From: Clostridia bacterium
GTDB lineage: Bacteria > Bacillota_A > Clostridia > Christensenellales > Aristaeellaceae
Reading direction: 5' to 3'
DNA: 19,410 nt
Assembly: GCA_017938785.1 (NCBI GenBank)
Contig: JAGBAU010000170.1
Coordinates: 1 to 19,410, forward strand
The translations under genes were made by a program, and so were the position numbers. Under the pieces are notes generated by a model that did not search any database, was not told the origin of the DNA, and saw only the letters and a program-made list of their open reading frames with translations. The stretch's first letter is position 1. Each line of letters begins with the position of its first letter. Of the stretch, positions 13,910 to 19,410 are shown piece after piece.

Positions 13910-13938
13910 ATTATAGCAATTCCCGACCGCACATTCAA
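13903..13938 (-). promoter_or_regulatory. Strong sigma-A promoter of the modE-mocA/selD operon
   Basis: On the minus strand, TTGAAT (13933-13938) and a consensus TATAAT (13910-13915) are separated by exactly 17 bases. The start is predicted near 13903, inside the ModE-like operator. It would drive modE-mocA, DUF3343, the aminotransferase, yedF, selD, yqeB and yqeC. Confidence 0.75.
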
Positions 13939-13952
13939 GCAATTTGGCTGCC

Positions 13953-13989
13953 AAAAAGGAAAAAGGCAGGCTGCGCCCTGCAAACCTGC
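13953..13989 (-). terminator. Rho-independent terminator after xdhC
   Basis: On the minus strand, GCAGG pairs with CCTGC around a GCGCAG loop (13966-13981), followed by CTTTTTCCTTTTT. An alternative longer pairing uses the GCAGG at 13985-13989. It lies just after xdhC and before the next operon promoter, so it separates the mod/xdhC unit from the selenium unit. Confidence 0.7.
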
Positions 13990-14003
13990 ACTTTAGGGTT
14001 CAT

Positions 14004-15020
14004 TCAGTTTTCCCGATTCCTTTGCGCGCGTACCTGAATCATCTGCCCCGCGATGGAGATGGCGATCTCCGCCGGAGTTTCAGCTTCGATTTCCAGGCCG
14101 ATGGGGGTAGTGATCAGATCGAGTTCTTCATCGGTCATGCCGTAATCCCGCTTGAGGACCATGCGCACGCCGGCGGCCTTCTTCCGGCTGCCGATCACGC
14201 CCACATAGCAGGGTCTGCGCCGGAGCACCTGTGCCTGGATCACGGTATCATAAGCATGGCCGCGGGTCATGATGCACACATAATCCTCCGGCCCGATGAC
14301 AGCACATTCGTCAATCCGTTCAAAATCCACCACGCGCACAGTCTCCGCCGTAGGGAACAGTTCCCGCCGGGCGAATTCCGGGCGGTCGTCCATCATCACG
14401 CAGCGAAAGCCCAGGTGGGTCAATACCGGTTCAAGCTCCCGGGATACATGGCCGCAGCCGAAGATATACACCCGTCCGGGACTGTTGATCTGCTCCACCA
14501 GATAGCTTTCACCGTTCAGTTCCACCAGCTTCGGCCTGCGGGGAAGCTGCTCAAGCAGGCCATTCGGTATAGCTGCGCCCCATACGCCGTTTTCCTTCGT
14601 ATACAGGCTCAGAGCGCCGGTGGAGATATTCATCAGCAGCCACAGCGCCGCGCCGGTTTCAAAAATGCGCTCCGCCTCCCGGGCAAGGGCGATCACATTC
14701 TCATCCCCTGCGGATATATACTGGAAATATACATGCACTTCGCCGCCGCAGATCATGCCCAGGTTCTCCACATCTTCACGGTTCAGGGAGAAATCCTGGT
14801 TCCGGGAGCTTCCGCTCTCCAATACCTGCAGCGCCACCTGTTCGGACCGGTATTCCACTGCGCCGCCCCCGATGGTACCGCAGATTCTGCCCTCCCGGCC
14901 CACCAGCATGCGCGCGCCTGCCCCCCTGGGGGTAGCGCCCGATGCAGCGGTGATGGTGACCAGCACCAGCTTTTCTCCGGCGGTCAGGCGATCATGAATC
15001 TCCCTGAACATGCTTCTCAT
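14004..15020 (-). CDS. XdhC/CoxI family molybdenum hydroxylase maturation protein
   Basis: This 338-residue protein has both domains of the XdhC family. The N-terminal part has TITAASGATPRGAGARMLVG and CGTIGGGAVE, followed by the MICGG motif, whose Cys is conserved in XdhC proteins. The C-terminal Rossmann domain has VYIFGCGHVSREL, MTRGHAYD, VGVIGSRKKAAGVR and TPIGLEIEAETPAEIAISI. XdhC binds molybdenum cofactor, helps its sulfuration and passes it to xanthine-dehydrogenase-type enzymes. The start at 15020 is set by GGAGG seven bases upstream; the frame stays open for 69 more codons, but that stretch is antisense-type composition overlapping the previous gene. It is the last gene of the modA-modB-moeA-like-xdhC unit, 19 bases after the preceding stop. 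Confidence 0.92.
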   Translation of the reverse strand: MRSMFREIHDRLTAGEKLVLVTITAASGATPRGAGARMLVGREGRICGTIGGGAVEYRSEQVALQVLESGSSRNQDFSLNREDVENLGMICGGEVHVYFQYISAGDENVIALAREAERIFETGAALWLLMNISTGALSLYTKENGVWGAAIPNGLLEQLPRRPKLVELNGESYLVEQINSPGRVYIFGCGHVSRELEPVLTHLGFRCVMMDDRPEFARRELFPTAETVRVVDFERIDECAVIGPEDYVCIMTRGHAYDTVIQAQVLRRRPCYVGVIGSRKKAAGVRMVLKRDYGMTDEELDLITTPIGLEIEAETPAEIAISIAGQMIQVRAQRNREN

Positions 15021-15039
15021 GGATATACCTCCGAATGAT

Positions 15040-16056
15040 TCAATACCGTCCAAAGCTGCAGTTGGGCCAGCGGCAGTTTGCGCACATCTGGCACAGGCCG
15101 CCGTCGCCCAGGGCGATGAGTTCTTCCTTTGTAATCCTGTCCCCGGCGAAAACCTGGGGCAGCAGTACATCAAAGATGGTGGTGGGCAGGCTGATGGCTG
15201 CTCCGGGCACGCCCAGTATCGGAACATCGCCCAGGTAGGCCACCAGGGTCATGTTGCCCGGCTGGGCGGGAACGCCGTGGGTCACGATCTCCGCTCCCAG
15301 CTTACGGATGGCACTGGGGGTCAGATCGTCCGGGTCCACGCTCATGCCGCCGGTGAAAATCAGAAAATCGGCGCCCTTTTCCAGATGGGTCTTCGCTGCA
15401 TCCACGATCATGTCCAGTTGATCATCGCAGATGGTTATTCCCACGATTTCAGCGGGATAATTTTCCATCTTGCGCCGCACCACGGGTTCAAACTTATCCT
15501 TGATGCGCCCGGAATAAACCTCGCTGCCGGTGATGATTACGCCGATCCTTCTGGGCCTGTAGGGCCGCAGTTCCAGCAGACGTTCACCGCTGCACATTTC
15601 CTCGGCCTCGATGATCTGTTCCTCCCGGGTCACCAGCGGCACAATGCGCATGGAGGCCAGGCGCGCGCCCTTTTCCACGGGATAGTGATCCGGCAGGGTG
15701 GTGATGGTGATATCGCCGATGCTGTTGATCCTGCGCAGCAGTTCCCGGTTCACCCGGAACATACCCCGCTCATCCGCCAGCAGCAGCACCTTGCCCTCAC
15801 TGGGTTCGGTGTAGTGGGCACCCTGCACACTCGCCATGGCGGCCATGCGGCGTGCACAGTCCTCCTCATGAATTTCCCCGGCGTTTTCCTCCCAGATAAA
15901 CACCGACTTCTTGCCCAGGTTCAGCAGGTGGGGAATATCCTCCTCGCGAATGATATGGCCACGCCTGAAAGCCGCACCCTTGAAGCCGTCCTTCATCTCG
16001 GTAATATCATGGCAAAGCTCCATGCCAACGGCATTTTCAACACTGATCTTTTTCAC
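15040..16056 (-). CDS. Molybdopterin-binding MoeA/MogA-like protein with C-terminal Cys cluster
   Basis: This 338-residue protein contains a MoCF (molybdopterin-binding) domain: IGVIITGSEVYSGRIKDKFEP, GADFLIFTGGMSVDPDDLTPSAIRKLG and PILGVPGAAISLPTTIFDVLLPQVFAGD. The N-terminal 150 residues resemble a reduced MoeA-like region, shorter than the roughly 400 residues of true MoeA. The tail carries CQMCANCRWPNCSFGRY (Cys322, 325, 328, 333), a CX2CX2CX4C cluster likely to bind zinc or iron-sulfur. The start is GTG at 16056 with GGAGG seven bases upstream, and it overlaps modB by 20 bases. The position between modB and xdhC points to molybdate insertion or cofactor hand-over; the precise reaction is not known. 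Confidence 0.88.
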   Translation of the reverse strand: MKKISVENAVGMELCHDITEMKDGFKGAAFRRGHIIREEDIPHLLNLGKKSVFIWEENAGEIHEEDCARRMAAMASVQGAHYTEPSEGKVLLLADERGMFRVNRELLRRINSIGDITITTLPDHYPVEKGARLASMRIVPLVTREEQIIEAEEMCSGERLLELRPYRPRRIGVIITGSEVYSGRIKDKFEPVVRRKMENYPAEIVGITICDDQLDMIVDAAKTHLEKGADFLIFTGGMSVDPDDLTPSAIRKLGAEIVTHGVPAQPGNMTLVAYLGDVPILGVPGAAISLPTTIFDVLLPQVFAGDRITKEELIALGDGGLCQMCANCRWPNCSFGRY

Positions 16057-16732
16057 GTTCCACCCTCCGGTTTTTGATTGTCCTGCGCTTTTCCATCATG
16101 TTCACCGCCAGCAGCACCACAAAGGAAATACCCAGGTTCAGCAGCACCCACATGAGTGCTGCCCCGTCGTCATTGCTGCGCCAGAGCTGGTAAACGGTTG
16201 TGGAGATGGTGGCGGTTCTGCCCGGCGTGTAGCCGCAGACCATGCTGGTTGCACCATATTCCCCGAGCGCCCGGGCGAATGCGAGCACCGTACCCGCCAG
16301 AAGGCCCTGCTTGCAGAAGGGAACGCGTATGCACCAGAAGATGCGAGCCTTGCCTGCGCCCAGGATCTGCGCAGACTGGGCAAGGGATTCATCAAAGGAT
16401 TCAAATGCTCCCCGCGCCGTGCGGTACATCAGCGGAAAGATGACCACGGTGGTGGCAAAGACCGCCGACCACCAGTGCATGGTCAATTTCAGGCTGAAGG
16501 TTTCGAGCATCCATGCGCCGATGGCCCGCCTCGGTCCCAGAACCCGCAGCAGCAGATAACCCACCACCGTGGGCGGCAGCACCAGCGGCAGGGTCAATAT
16601 CACATCCAGCACACCCTTGACAGCAGGCGAAGCCTTCGATATGGCATGGGCCGCATAGATGCCCGCAAAGAACACGATGACCGTGCTGATCAGCGCAATG
16701 CGTATGGAATTGTAGAGCGGAAACCAATCCAT
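16037..16732 (-). CDS. modB: Molybdate ABC transporter permease ModB
   Basis: This is an inner-membrane permease of 231 residues with about five hydrophobic segments. Family features are LTLPLVLPPTVVGYLLL, the cytoplasmic EAA-type loop AQILGAGKARIFWCIRVPFCKQGLLAGTVLAFARALGEYGAT, and SMVCGYTPGRTATIST. It should form the membrane channel for molybdate (possibly tungstate) delivered by ModA. ATG 16732 has AAAGGA eight bases upstream; ATG 16741 is also in frame but touches that site. It follows modA closely and overlaps the MoeA-like gene by 20 bases. No ModC ATPase gene follows, so the ATPase must be encoded elsewhere or shared. Confidence 0.93.
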   Translation of the reverse strand: MDWFPLYNSIRIALISTVIVFFAGIYAAHAISKASPAVKGVLDVILTLPLVLPPTVVGYLLLRVLGPRRAIGAWMLETFSLKLTMHWWSAVFATTVVIFPLMYRTARGAFESFDESLAQSAQILGAGKARIFWCIRVPFCKQGLLAGTVLAFARALGEYGATSMVCGYTPGRTATISTTVYQLWRSNDDGAALMWVLLNLGISFVVLLAVNMMEKRRTIKNRRVEREKDQC

Positions 16733-16755
16733 GCAATTCATCCTTTTACAGCGTT

Positions 16756-17541
16756 TCAGTTGAGGGGCGTAAAGCCCACGGCGGCAAACACGGCGTCGCC
16801 CGCATCACCGGTCAGGTAGTCCAGAAAATCCCGCGCAGCGTCAGGATTCACGCAGGATTCCATGATGGTGACAGGATAAACCACCCGCCCGCACATCTCT
16901 TCGGTGGCTGTATCCACCACGGTAAGCCCCGCGGAGCAAACGTCCGTCTGGTAGATCACGCCGCAATCCACCAGCGCTTCGCAAACCTGGGTGGTCACTT
17001 CCTTCACATTGGAACCATAGGTAACGGATCCGGCAGCAGCCAGGTCATCTTCTGTCAGGCCAAAATACGCGAGAATTTCCCTCGTATACTGTCCCACAGG
17101 CACATCCGCGCCGCCCATGGCCATCAGGATGGAACCATCCTGCAATCCGGAGATCATATCTTTATAAGTATAAATTCCCGCAGGATTGCCCTCAGGGACC
17201 ACCAAAGCCACCTTGTTTTCAAGTATATCAAAACGCATATCCGGCAGCAGCATATCCTGTTCCTCCAGAGCATCCATCTGCATTTGGCCGGCGGATATGA
17301 AAACATCACAATCTGCGCCCTCCTGAATCTGGGTTTTCAGCGTACCGGAGGAATCAAAGTTGAACAGAAGCTCCAGCCCCGGATGCACAGCCATATATTT
17401 TCCGCCCAATTCAGTCAGGGGCTCCGTCAGGGATGCCGCCGCGAAGACGATCAGTTCCTCCGCCTGTCCTACGGTACAGCCTATCAACAGCGGAACCATC
17501 ATACACAGCGCCAGCGCGTGCAACAAAGCTCTTTTCATCAT
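16756..17541 (-). CDS. modA: Molybdate-binding lipoprotein ModA
   Basis: This is a substrate-binding protein of 261 residues. The N-terminal signal ends in the lipobox LLIGC (Cys22), so the mature protein is a membrane-tethered lipoprotein, as in Gram-positive-type cells. Oxyanion-binding features of ModA are AAASLTEPL and FDSSGTLKTQIQEGADCDVFISAG, then VPVGQYTREIL and CGVIYQTDV. It captures molybdate (tungstate cannot be excluded) for ModB. Two adjacent ATGs exist (17541, 17538); GGGGG is three or six bases upstream respectively, so 17538 may be used. It is the first gene of its operon and is divergent from the Crp-like gene. Its predicted promoter has a weak -35 preceded by a palindrome, as expected for an activated promoter. 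Confidence 0.93.
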   Translation of the reverse strand: MMKRALLHALALCMMVPLLIGCTVGQAEELIVFAAASLTEPLTELGGKYMAVHPGLELLFNFDSSGTLKTQIQEGADCDVFISAGQMQMDALEEQDMLLPDMRFDILENKVALVVPEGNPAGIYTYKDMISGLQDGSILMAMGGADVPVGQYTREILAYFGLTEDDLAAAGSVTYGSNVKEVTTQVCEALVDCGVIYQTDVCSAGLTVVDTATEEMCGRVVYPVTIMESCVNPDAARDFLDYLTGDAGDAVFAAVGFTPLN

Positions 17542-17564
17542 CTGCCCCCTGCGTATACGCTCTT

Positions 17565-17600
17565 TTTCTCCAATATAAGCCTTTCAGGCGAAAAAGTAAG
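17565..17600 (-). promoter_or_regulatory. modA: Predicted activator-dependent promoter of modA
   Basis: On the minus strand, TATATT (17572-17577) is preceded at 17 bases by CTTACT (17595-17600), which matches the -35 consensus at only three of six positions. The start is predicted near 17565, giving a leader of about 24 bases. A weak -35 next to the palindrome at 17600-17613 suggests class II activation by the divergent Crp-like protein. Confidence 0.5.
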
Positions 17601-17613
17601 TTGTTATAACAAC
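17600..17613. promoter_or_regulatory. Perfect palindrome, likely Crp-family operator
   Basis: GTTGTTATAACAAC is a perfect 14-bp palindrome in the intergenic region between modA and the Crp-like gene. Its centre (17606.5) is about 41.5 bases upstream of the predicted modA start, the standard class II activator position. It also covers the -35 of the Crp-like gene, compatible with autorepression. The half-site TTGTT resembles, but is not, the FNR TTGAT. Confidence 0.6.
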
Positions 17614-17629
17614 ATTTTTGCGGTATAAT
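17601..17629 (+). promoter_or_regulatory. Sigma-A promoter of the Crp-like gene
   Basis: TTGTTA (17601-17606) and a consensus TATAAT (17624-17629) are exactly 17 bases apart. The start is predicted near 17636, about 22 bases before the ATG at 17658. The -35 lies inside the palindrome 17600-17613. Confidence 0.7.
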
Positions 17630-17657
17630 GCATGTATTCCAATCAGGAGCGTGCACT

Positions 17658-18368
17658 ATGGCCGATATTTCCCTTCTATTCAAGAGATCCCAACTGTTCG
17701 CTGATATTCCGAAAGGAACCCTGTCACAGCAAATCCTTCCCCATGGCTACTTTCAGGAATATCAGAAGGACCAATTCCTGATCATGCCCCGGCAAAAGGT
17801 GGACAGGATCGGCATAGTGGTTTCGGGCAGGGTGCATATTCTTCACCTGTTCGAAAGCGGCCAGAGCAGCCTGATGGGCGTGATCCTGTCCGGCGGTCTT
17901 GTGGGCATAGACCTGGCTTGCACCCGAAGTCAGGTTTCCCCCTATCATGCCATGGCTGCATCCGCCGCACAGGTGTTCTATCTGCCGGCGTCCCTGCTTC
18001 TTAATCCCGGTGGATTGGAGGAAAGCGTACGCACATGCTGCCTGCAGCGCATGCTAACATTGATTTCCAACGAAAACATGAAAAAGGAATACCGGCTCGC
18101 CATCCTGTCTCAGAACGGTCTACGGGAACGCATCACCACCTACCTGTCCATGCAGGCCCGGCGCCGGAATCAAAACAGCTTTTCCATTCCCTTTTCCCGG
18201 GAGGAGATGGCCGCCTTTCTGTGTGTGAACCGCAGCGCCCTCTCCCACGAACTGAGCCTGATGCGTAAGGAGGGCCTGATTTCCTTCCGCAAAAACGAAT
18301 TCACCCTGCATGGCTGGGAGCTGGATGGAGCGCATTTTGCCTCCCCTTTTTTCCCGGTTCACCCGTAA
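17658..18368 (+). CDS. Crp/Fnr-family transcription regulator next to modA
   Basis: This 236-residue regulator has an N-terminal cyclic-nucleotide-binding-like beta-roll (PHGYFQEYQKDQFLIMPRQKVDRIGIVVSGRVHIL) and a C-terminal Crp-type helix-turn-helix (IPFSREEMAAFLCVNRSALSHELSLMRKEGLISFRKNEFTL). The central dimer helix contains ENMKKEYRLAILSQNGLRERITTYL. The roll lacks an obvious cAMP phosphate-binding signature and there is no N-terminal FNR-type Cys cluster, so the ligand is unknown. The start at 17658 has CAGGAG a suitable distance upstream; the earlier in-frame ATG at 17628 lies inside the -10 box and cannot be the start. It is divergent from modA and shares a 92-base control region with a perfect palindrome, so a role in molybdate uptake control and autoregulation is inferred. 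Confidence 0.88.
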   Translation: MADISLLFKRSQLFADIPKGTLSQQILPHGYFQEYQKDQFLIMPRQKVDRIGIVVSGRVHILHLFESGQSSLMGVILSGGLVGIDLACTRSQVSPYHAMAASAAQVFYLPASLLLNPGGLEESVRTCCLQRMLTLISNENMKKEYRLAILSQNGLRERITTYLSMQARRRNQNSFSIPFSREEMAAFLCVNRSALSHELSLMRKEGLISFRKNEFTLHGWELDGAHFASPFFPVHP

Positions 18369-18443
18369 ACGGATCAATCAGTTCATCCGTCGTTAGCTGC
18401 TCATATAAAGCATGGGCATCTGATCTTACAAACCCCCATGCAG

Positions 18444-18485
18444 AATAGGCCTGTGTTCCGTTTGGAAACACAGGCCTATTTTAAT
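18444..18485 (+). terminator. Rho-independent terminator after the Crp-like gene
   Basis: A 14-bp stem, AATAGGCCTGTGTT (18444-18457) with AACACAGGCCTATT (18467-18480), is closed by a nine-base loop and followed by TTTTAATT. It is preceded in the 75-base 3' leader by two other inverted repeats, at 18369-18390 and 18410-18441. On the minus strand it lacks a T-run. Confidence 0.85.
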
Positions 18486-18807
18486 TACATGTCACGTTGA
18501 TACTCCAGGATATCTCCCGGTTGGCAATCAAGCGCTTCGCAAGGCGAACCGTACCGTTTGCCGAGCAATGCTGCTCCGCGCAGCCGTAGTTGCCGCAGCC
18601 GCAGGGCTCGGTTTCATCCTCGGTCATCACCATATGTCCGATTTCTCCGCCAGCGCCATGGAAGCCGCCGATGATCCTGCCATTCAGGATGATGCCGCCG
18701 ATACCGATCACATCCTGACGGCTGATTTCCTTCTTTTCCAGGCATTCCAGAACGGATGCGGGAATATCAAATCTGTGCGGTGGTAGAAATGATATTCCTG
18801 CCCTGTA
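18481..18807 (-). pseudogene. ROK-family (glucokinase) remnant with internal deletion
   Basis: The minus-strand frame reads as two pieces of a ROK sugar kinase. ECLEKKEISRQDVIGIG, which in intact proteins precedes the VGVPG motif, is followed at once by GGIILNGRIIGGFHGAGGEIGHM, which normally lies roughly 100 residues later. The zinc site of ROK proteins (GH followed by CGCGNYGCAEQ) is intact, but the catalytic and sugar-binding section in between is gone without a frameshift. The N-terminal ATP-binding start and the C-terminal third are missing too: after LAKRLIANRE the sequence loses similarity and stops. No credible start codon or ribosome site is present. The frame directly follows the ptsI stop codon and is in the same frame as ptsI. 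It is best read as a decaying glucokinase gene. Confidence 0.8.
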
Positions 18808-19410
18808 TCAGCACTCGAGCTTTTCGAGGGTACAGGTTTTGGCGATGGACTTGCGGATCTGGGCGCGCAGGGGAAGCACGGAGGCAGGAGATACGGAAAG
18901 TTCATCAATGCCGATGGCCAGGAAGGTGGGCAGCAGATCGAGATCTGCGCCCAGTTCGCCGCAGATACCTACCCAGATGCCTGCCTTATGGGCCGCTTCG
19001 GTAACCATCTTCAGTGCACGAAGCACGGCCGGATGGTGGGGATCGAAGAACTTGCCCAGATCATTTGCCTGGCGGTCGCATGCCAGGGTATACTGAGTCA
19101 GATCATTGGTGCCCACAGAGAAGAAATCCACTTCCTTCGCCAGTTCTTCCGCAATGAACACGGACGCCGGCGTTTCGATCATGATGCCGATCTCGGTATC
19201 CTTATCGAAAGGAATACCTTCCTTCTCCAGTTCGGCCATCACCTTCTGGCAGGCGCGCTTGCATTCACGCACTTCCCAGAGGGAGGTGATCATGGGGAAC
19301 ATGATGGCAACCTTGCCATAGGCGGATGCACGGTAGAGCGCACGCAGCTGGGGCTTGAACACCTCGGGACGGTTCAGGCAGATGCGGATGGCGCGCACGC
19401 CCAGCGCAGG
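18808..19410 (-). CDS. ptsI: PTS enzyme I, C-terminal part (gene continues past the window)
   Basis: This is the last 200 or so residues of phosphoenolpyruvate-protein phosphotransferase, which passes phosphate from PEP to HPr in sugar uptake and regulation. The visible part is the PEP-binding TIM barrel: ALGVRAIRICLNRPEVFKPQLRA, FPMITSLWEVRE, EIGIMIETPASVFIAEELAKEVDFFSVGTNDLTQYTLACDR, and the active Cys in GICGELGADLDLLPTFLAIGIDELSVS. The N-terminal HPr-binding and phospho-His domains lie outside the window. The frame is open to the window edge, so this is a 5' partial. No terminator follows the stop; the ROK remnant begins immediately, suggesting the kinase once belonged to the same operon. 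Confidence 0.95.
   Translation of the reverse strand, partial: PALGVRAIRICLNRPEVFKPQLRALYRASAYGKVAIMFPMITSLWEVRECKRACQKVMAELEKEGIPFDKDTEIGIMIETPASVFIAEELAKEVDFFSVGTNDLTQYTLACDRQANDLGKFFDPHHPAVLRALKMVTEAAHKAGIWVGICGELGADLDLLPTFLAIGIDELSVSPASVLPLRAQIRKSIAKTCTLEKLEC

Noticed and set aside
15021..15227. N-terminal extension of xdhC
   Set aside because: The frame is open for 69 more codons, but it overlaps the MoeA-like gene, has no family similarity, and the GGAGG site points to the start at 15020.
17600..17613. Second ModE box in front of modA
   Set aside because: The palindrome contains GTTAT and ATAAC overlapping with no 12-base spacer, so it does not have the ModE layout. A Crp-family site fits better.
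17542..17657. Molybdenum cofactor riboswitch upstream of modA
   Set aside because: The predicted modA leader is only about 24 bases, far too short for the Moco RNA fold.

Overview
The window reads as a chromosomal segment of an anaerobic Clostridia-type member of the Bacillota, probably gut-associated. Grounds: strong GGAGG ribosome sites, B12-dependent ribonucleotide reductase, ferredoxin-domain aldo/keto reductase, PTS enzyme I, and a selenium-dependent molybdenum hydroxylase (SDMH) maturation cluster of the Enterococcus/Clostridium type. GC content looks moderately high. I saw no tRNA, rRNA, CRISPR, insertion sequence or phage gene. There is no gene-free stretch over 300 bases; the longest gap is the roughly 235-base MATE/merR intergenic region.

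Layout. 3-659 (+): 5'-truncated hemolysin III/TrhA gene, closed by a shared bidirectional terminator. 689-5070 (-): a four-gene operon, MATE exporter, nitroreductase, ferredoxin-type aldo/keto reductase, membrane-anchored pectinacetylesterase-like hydrolase. 5306-6040 (+): a divergent MerR-family gene whose product carries two membrane helices and a zinc ribbon; its promoter has the 19-bp MerR-type spacer with a dyad. 6077-8419 (-): class II ribonucleotide reductase. 8477-13866 (-): seven tightly packed genes, ModE-MocA fusion, Se/S-carrier-like DUF3343 protein, class V aminotransferase (cysteine desulfurase/selenocysteine lyase-like), yedF, selD, yqeB, yqeC. 14004-17541 (-): modA, modB, a molybdopterin-binding MoeA-like gene with a C-terminal Cys cluster, and xdhC. 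17658-18368 (+): a divergent Crp/Fnr-family regulator. 18481-18807 (-): an internally deleted ROK (glucokinase) remnant. 18808-19410 (-): the 3' end of ptsI.

How the genes fit together. The central 9 kb is a nearly complete supply line for a molybdenum hydroxylase: molybdate uptake (ModAB, with no ModC here), cofactor handling (MoeA-like protein, MocA domain, XdhC), and selenium delivery (SelD, YedF, aminotransferase, DUF3343, YqeB, YqeC). SelA, SelB, tRNA-Sec and the hydroxylase structural genes are not in the window, which fits an orphan-SelD SDMH trait.

Regulation is the most interesting part. The ModE-MocA fusion gene has a strong promoter whose start point is covered by a perfect inverted repeat with the CGTTAT-N12-ATAACG layout of ModE boxes. 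The modA/crp divergent region holds a perfect 14-bp palindrome that overlaps the -35 of the crp-like gene and is centred near -41.5 of a predicted modA start. This suggests two separate circuits: autorepression of the Se/Mo maturation operon by a ModE domain fused to a cofactor enzyme, and activation of modAB by the Crp-like protein.
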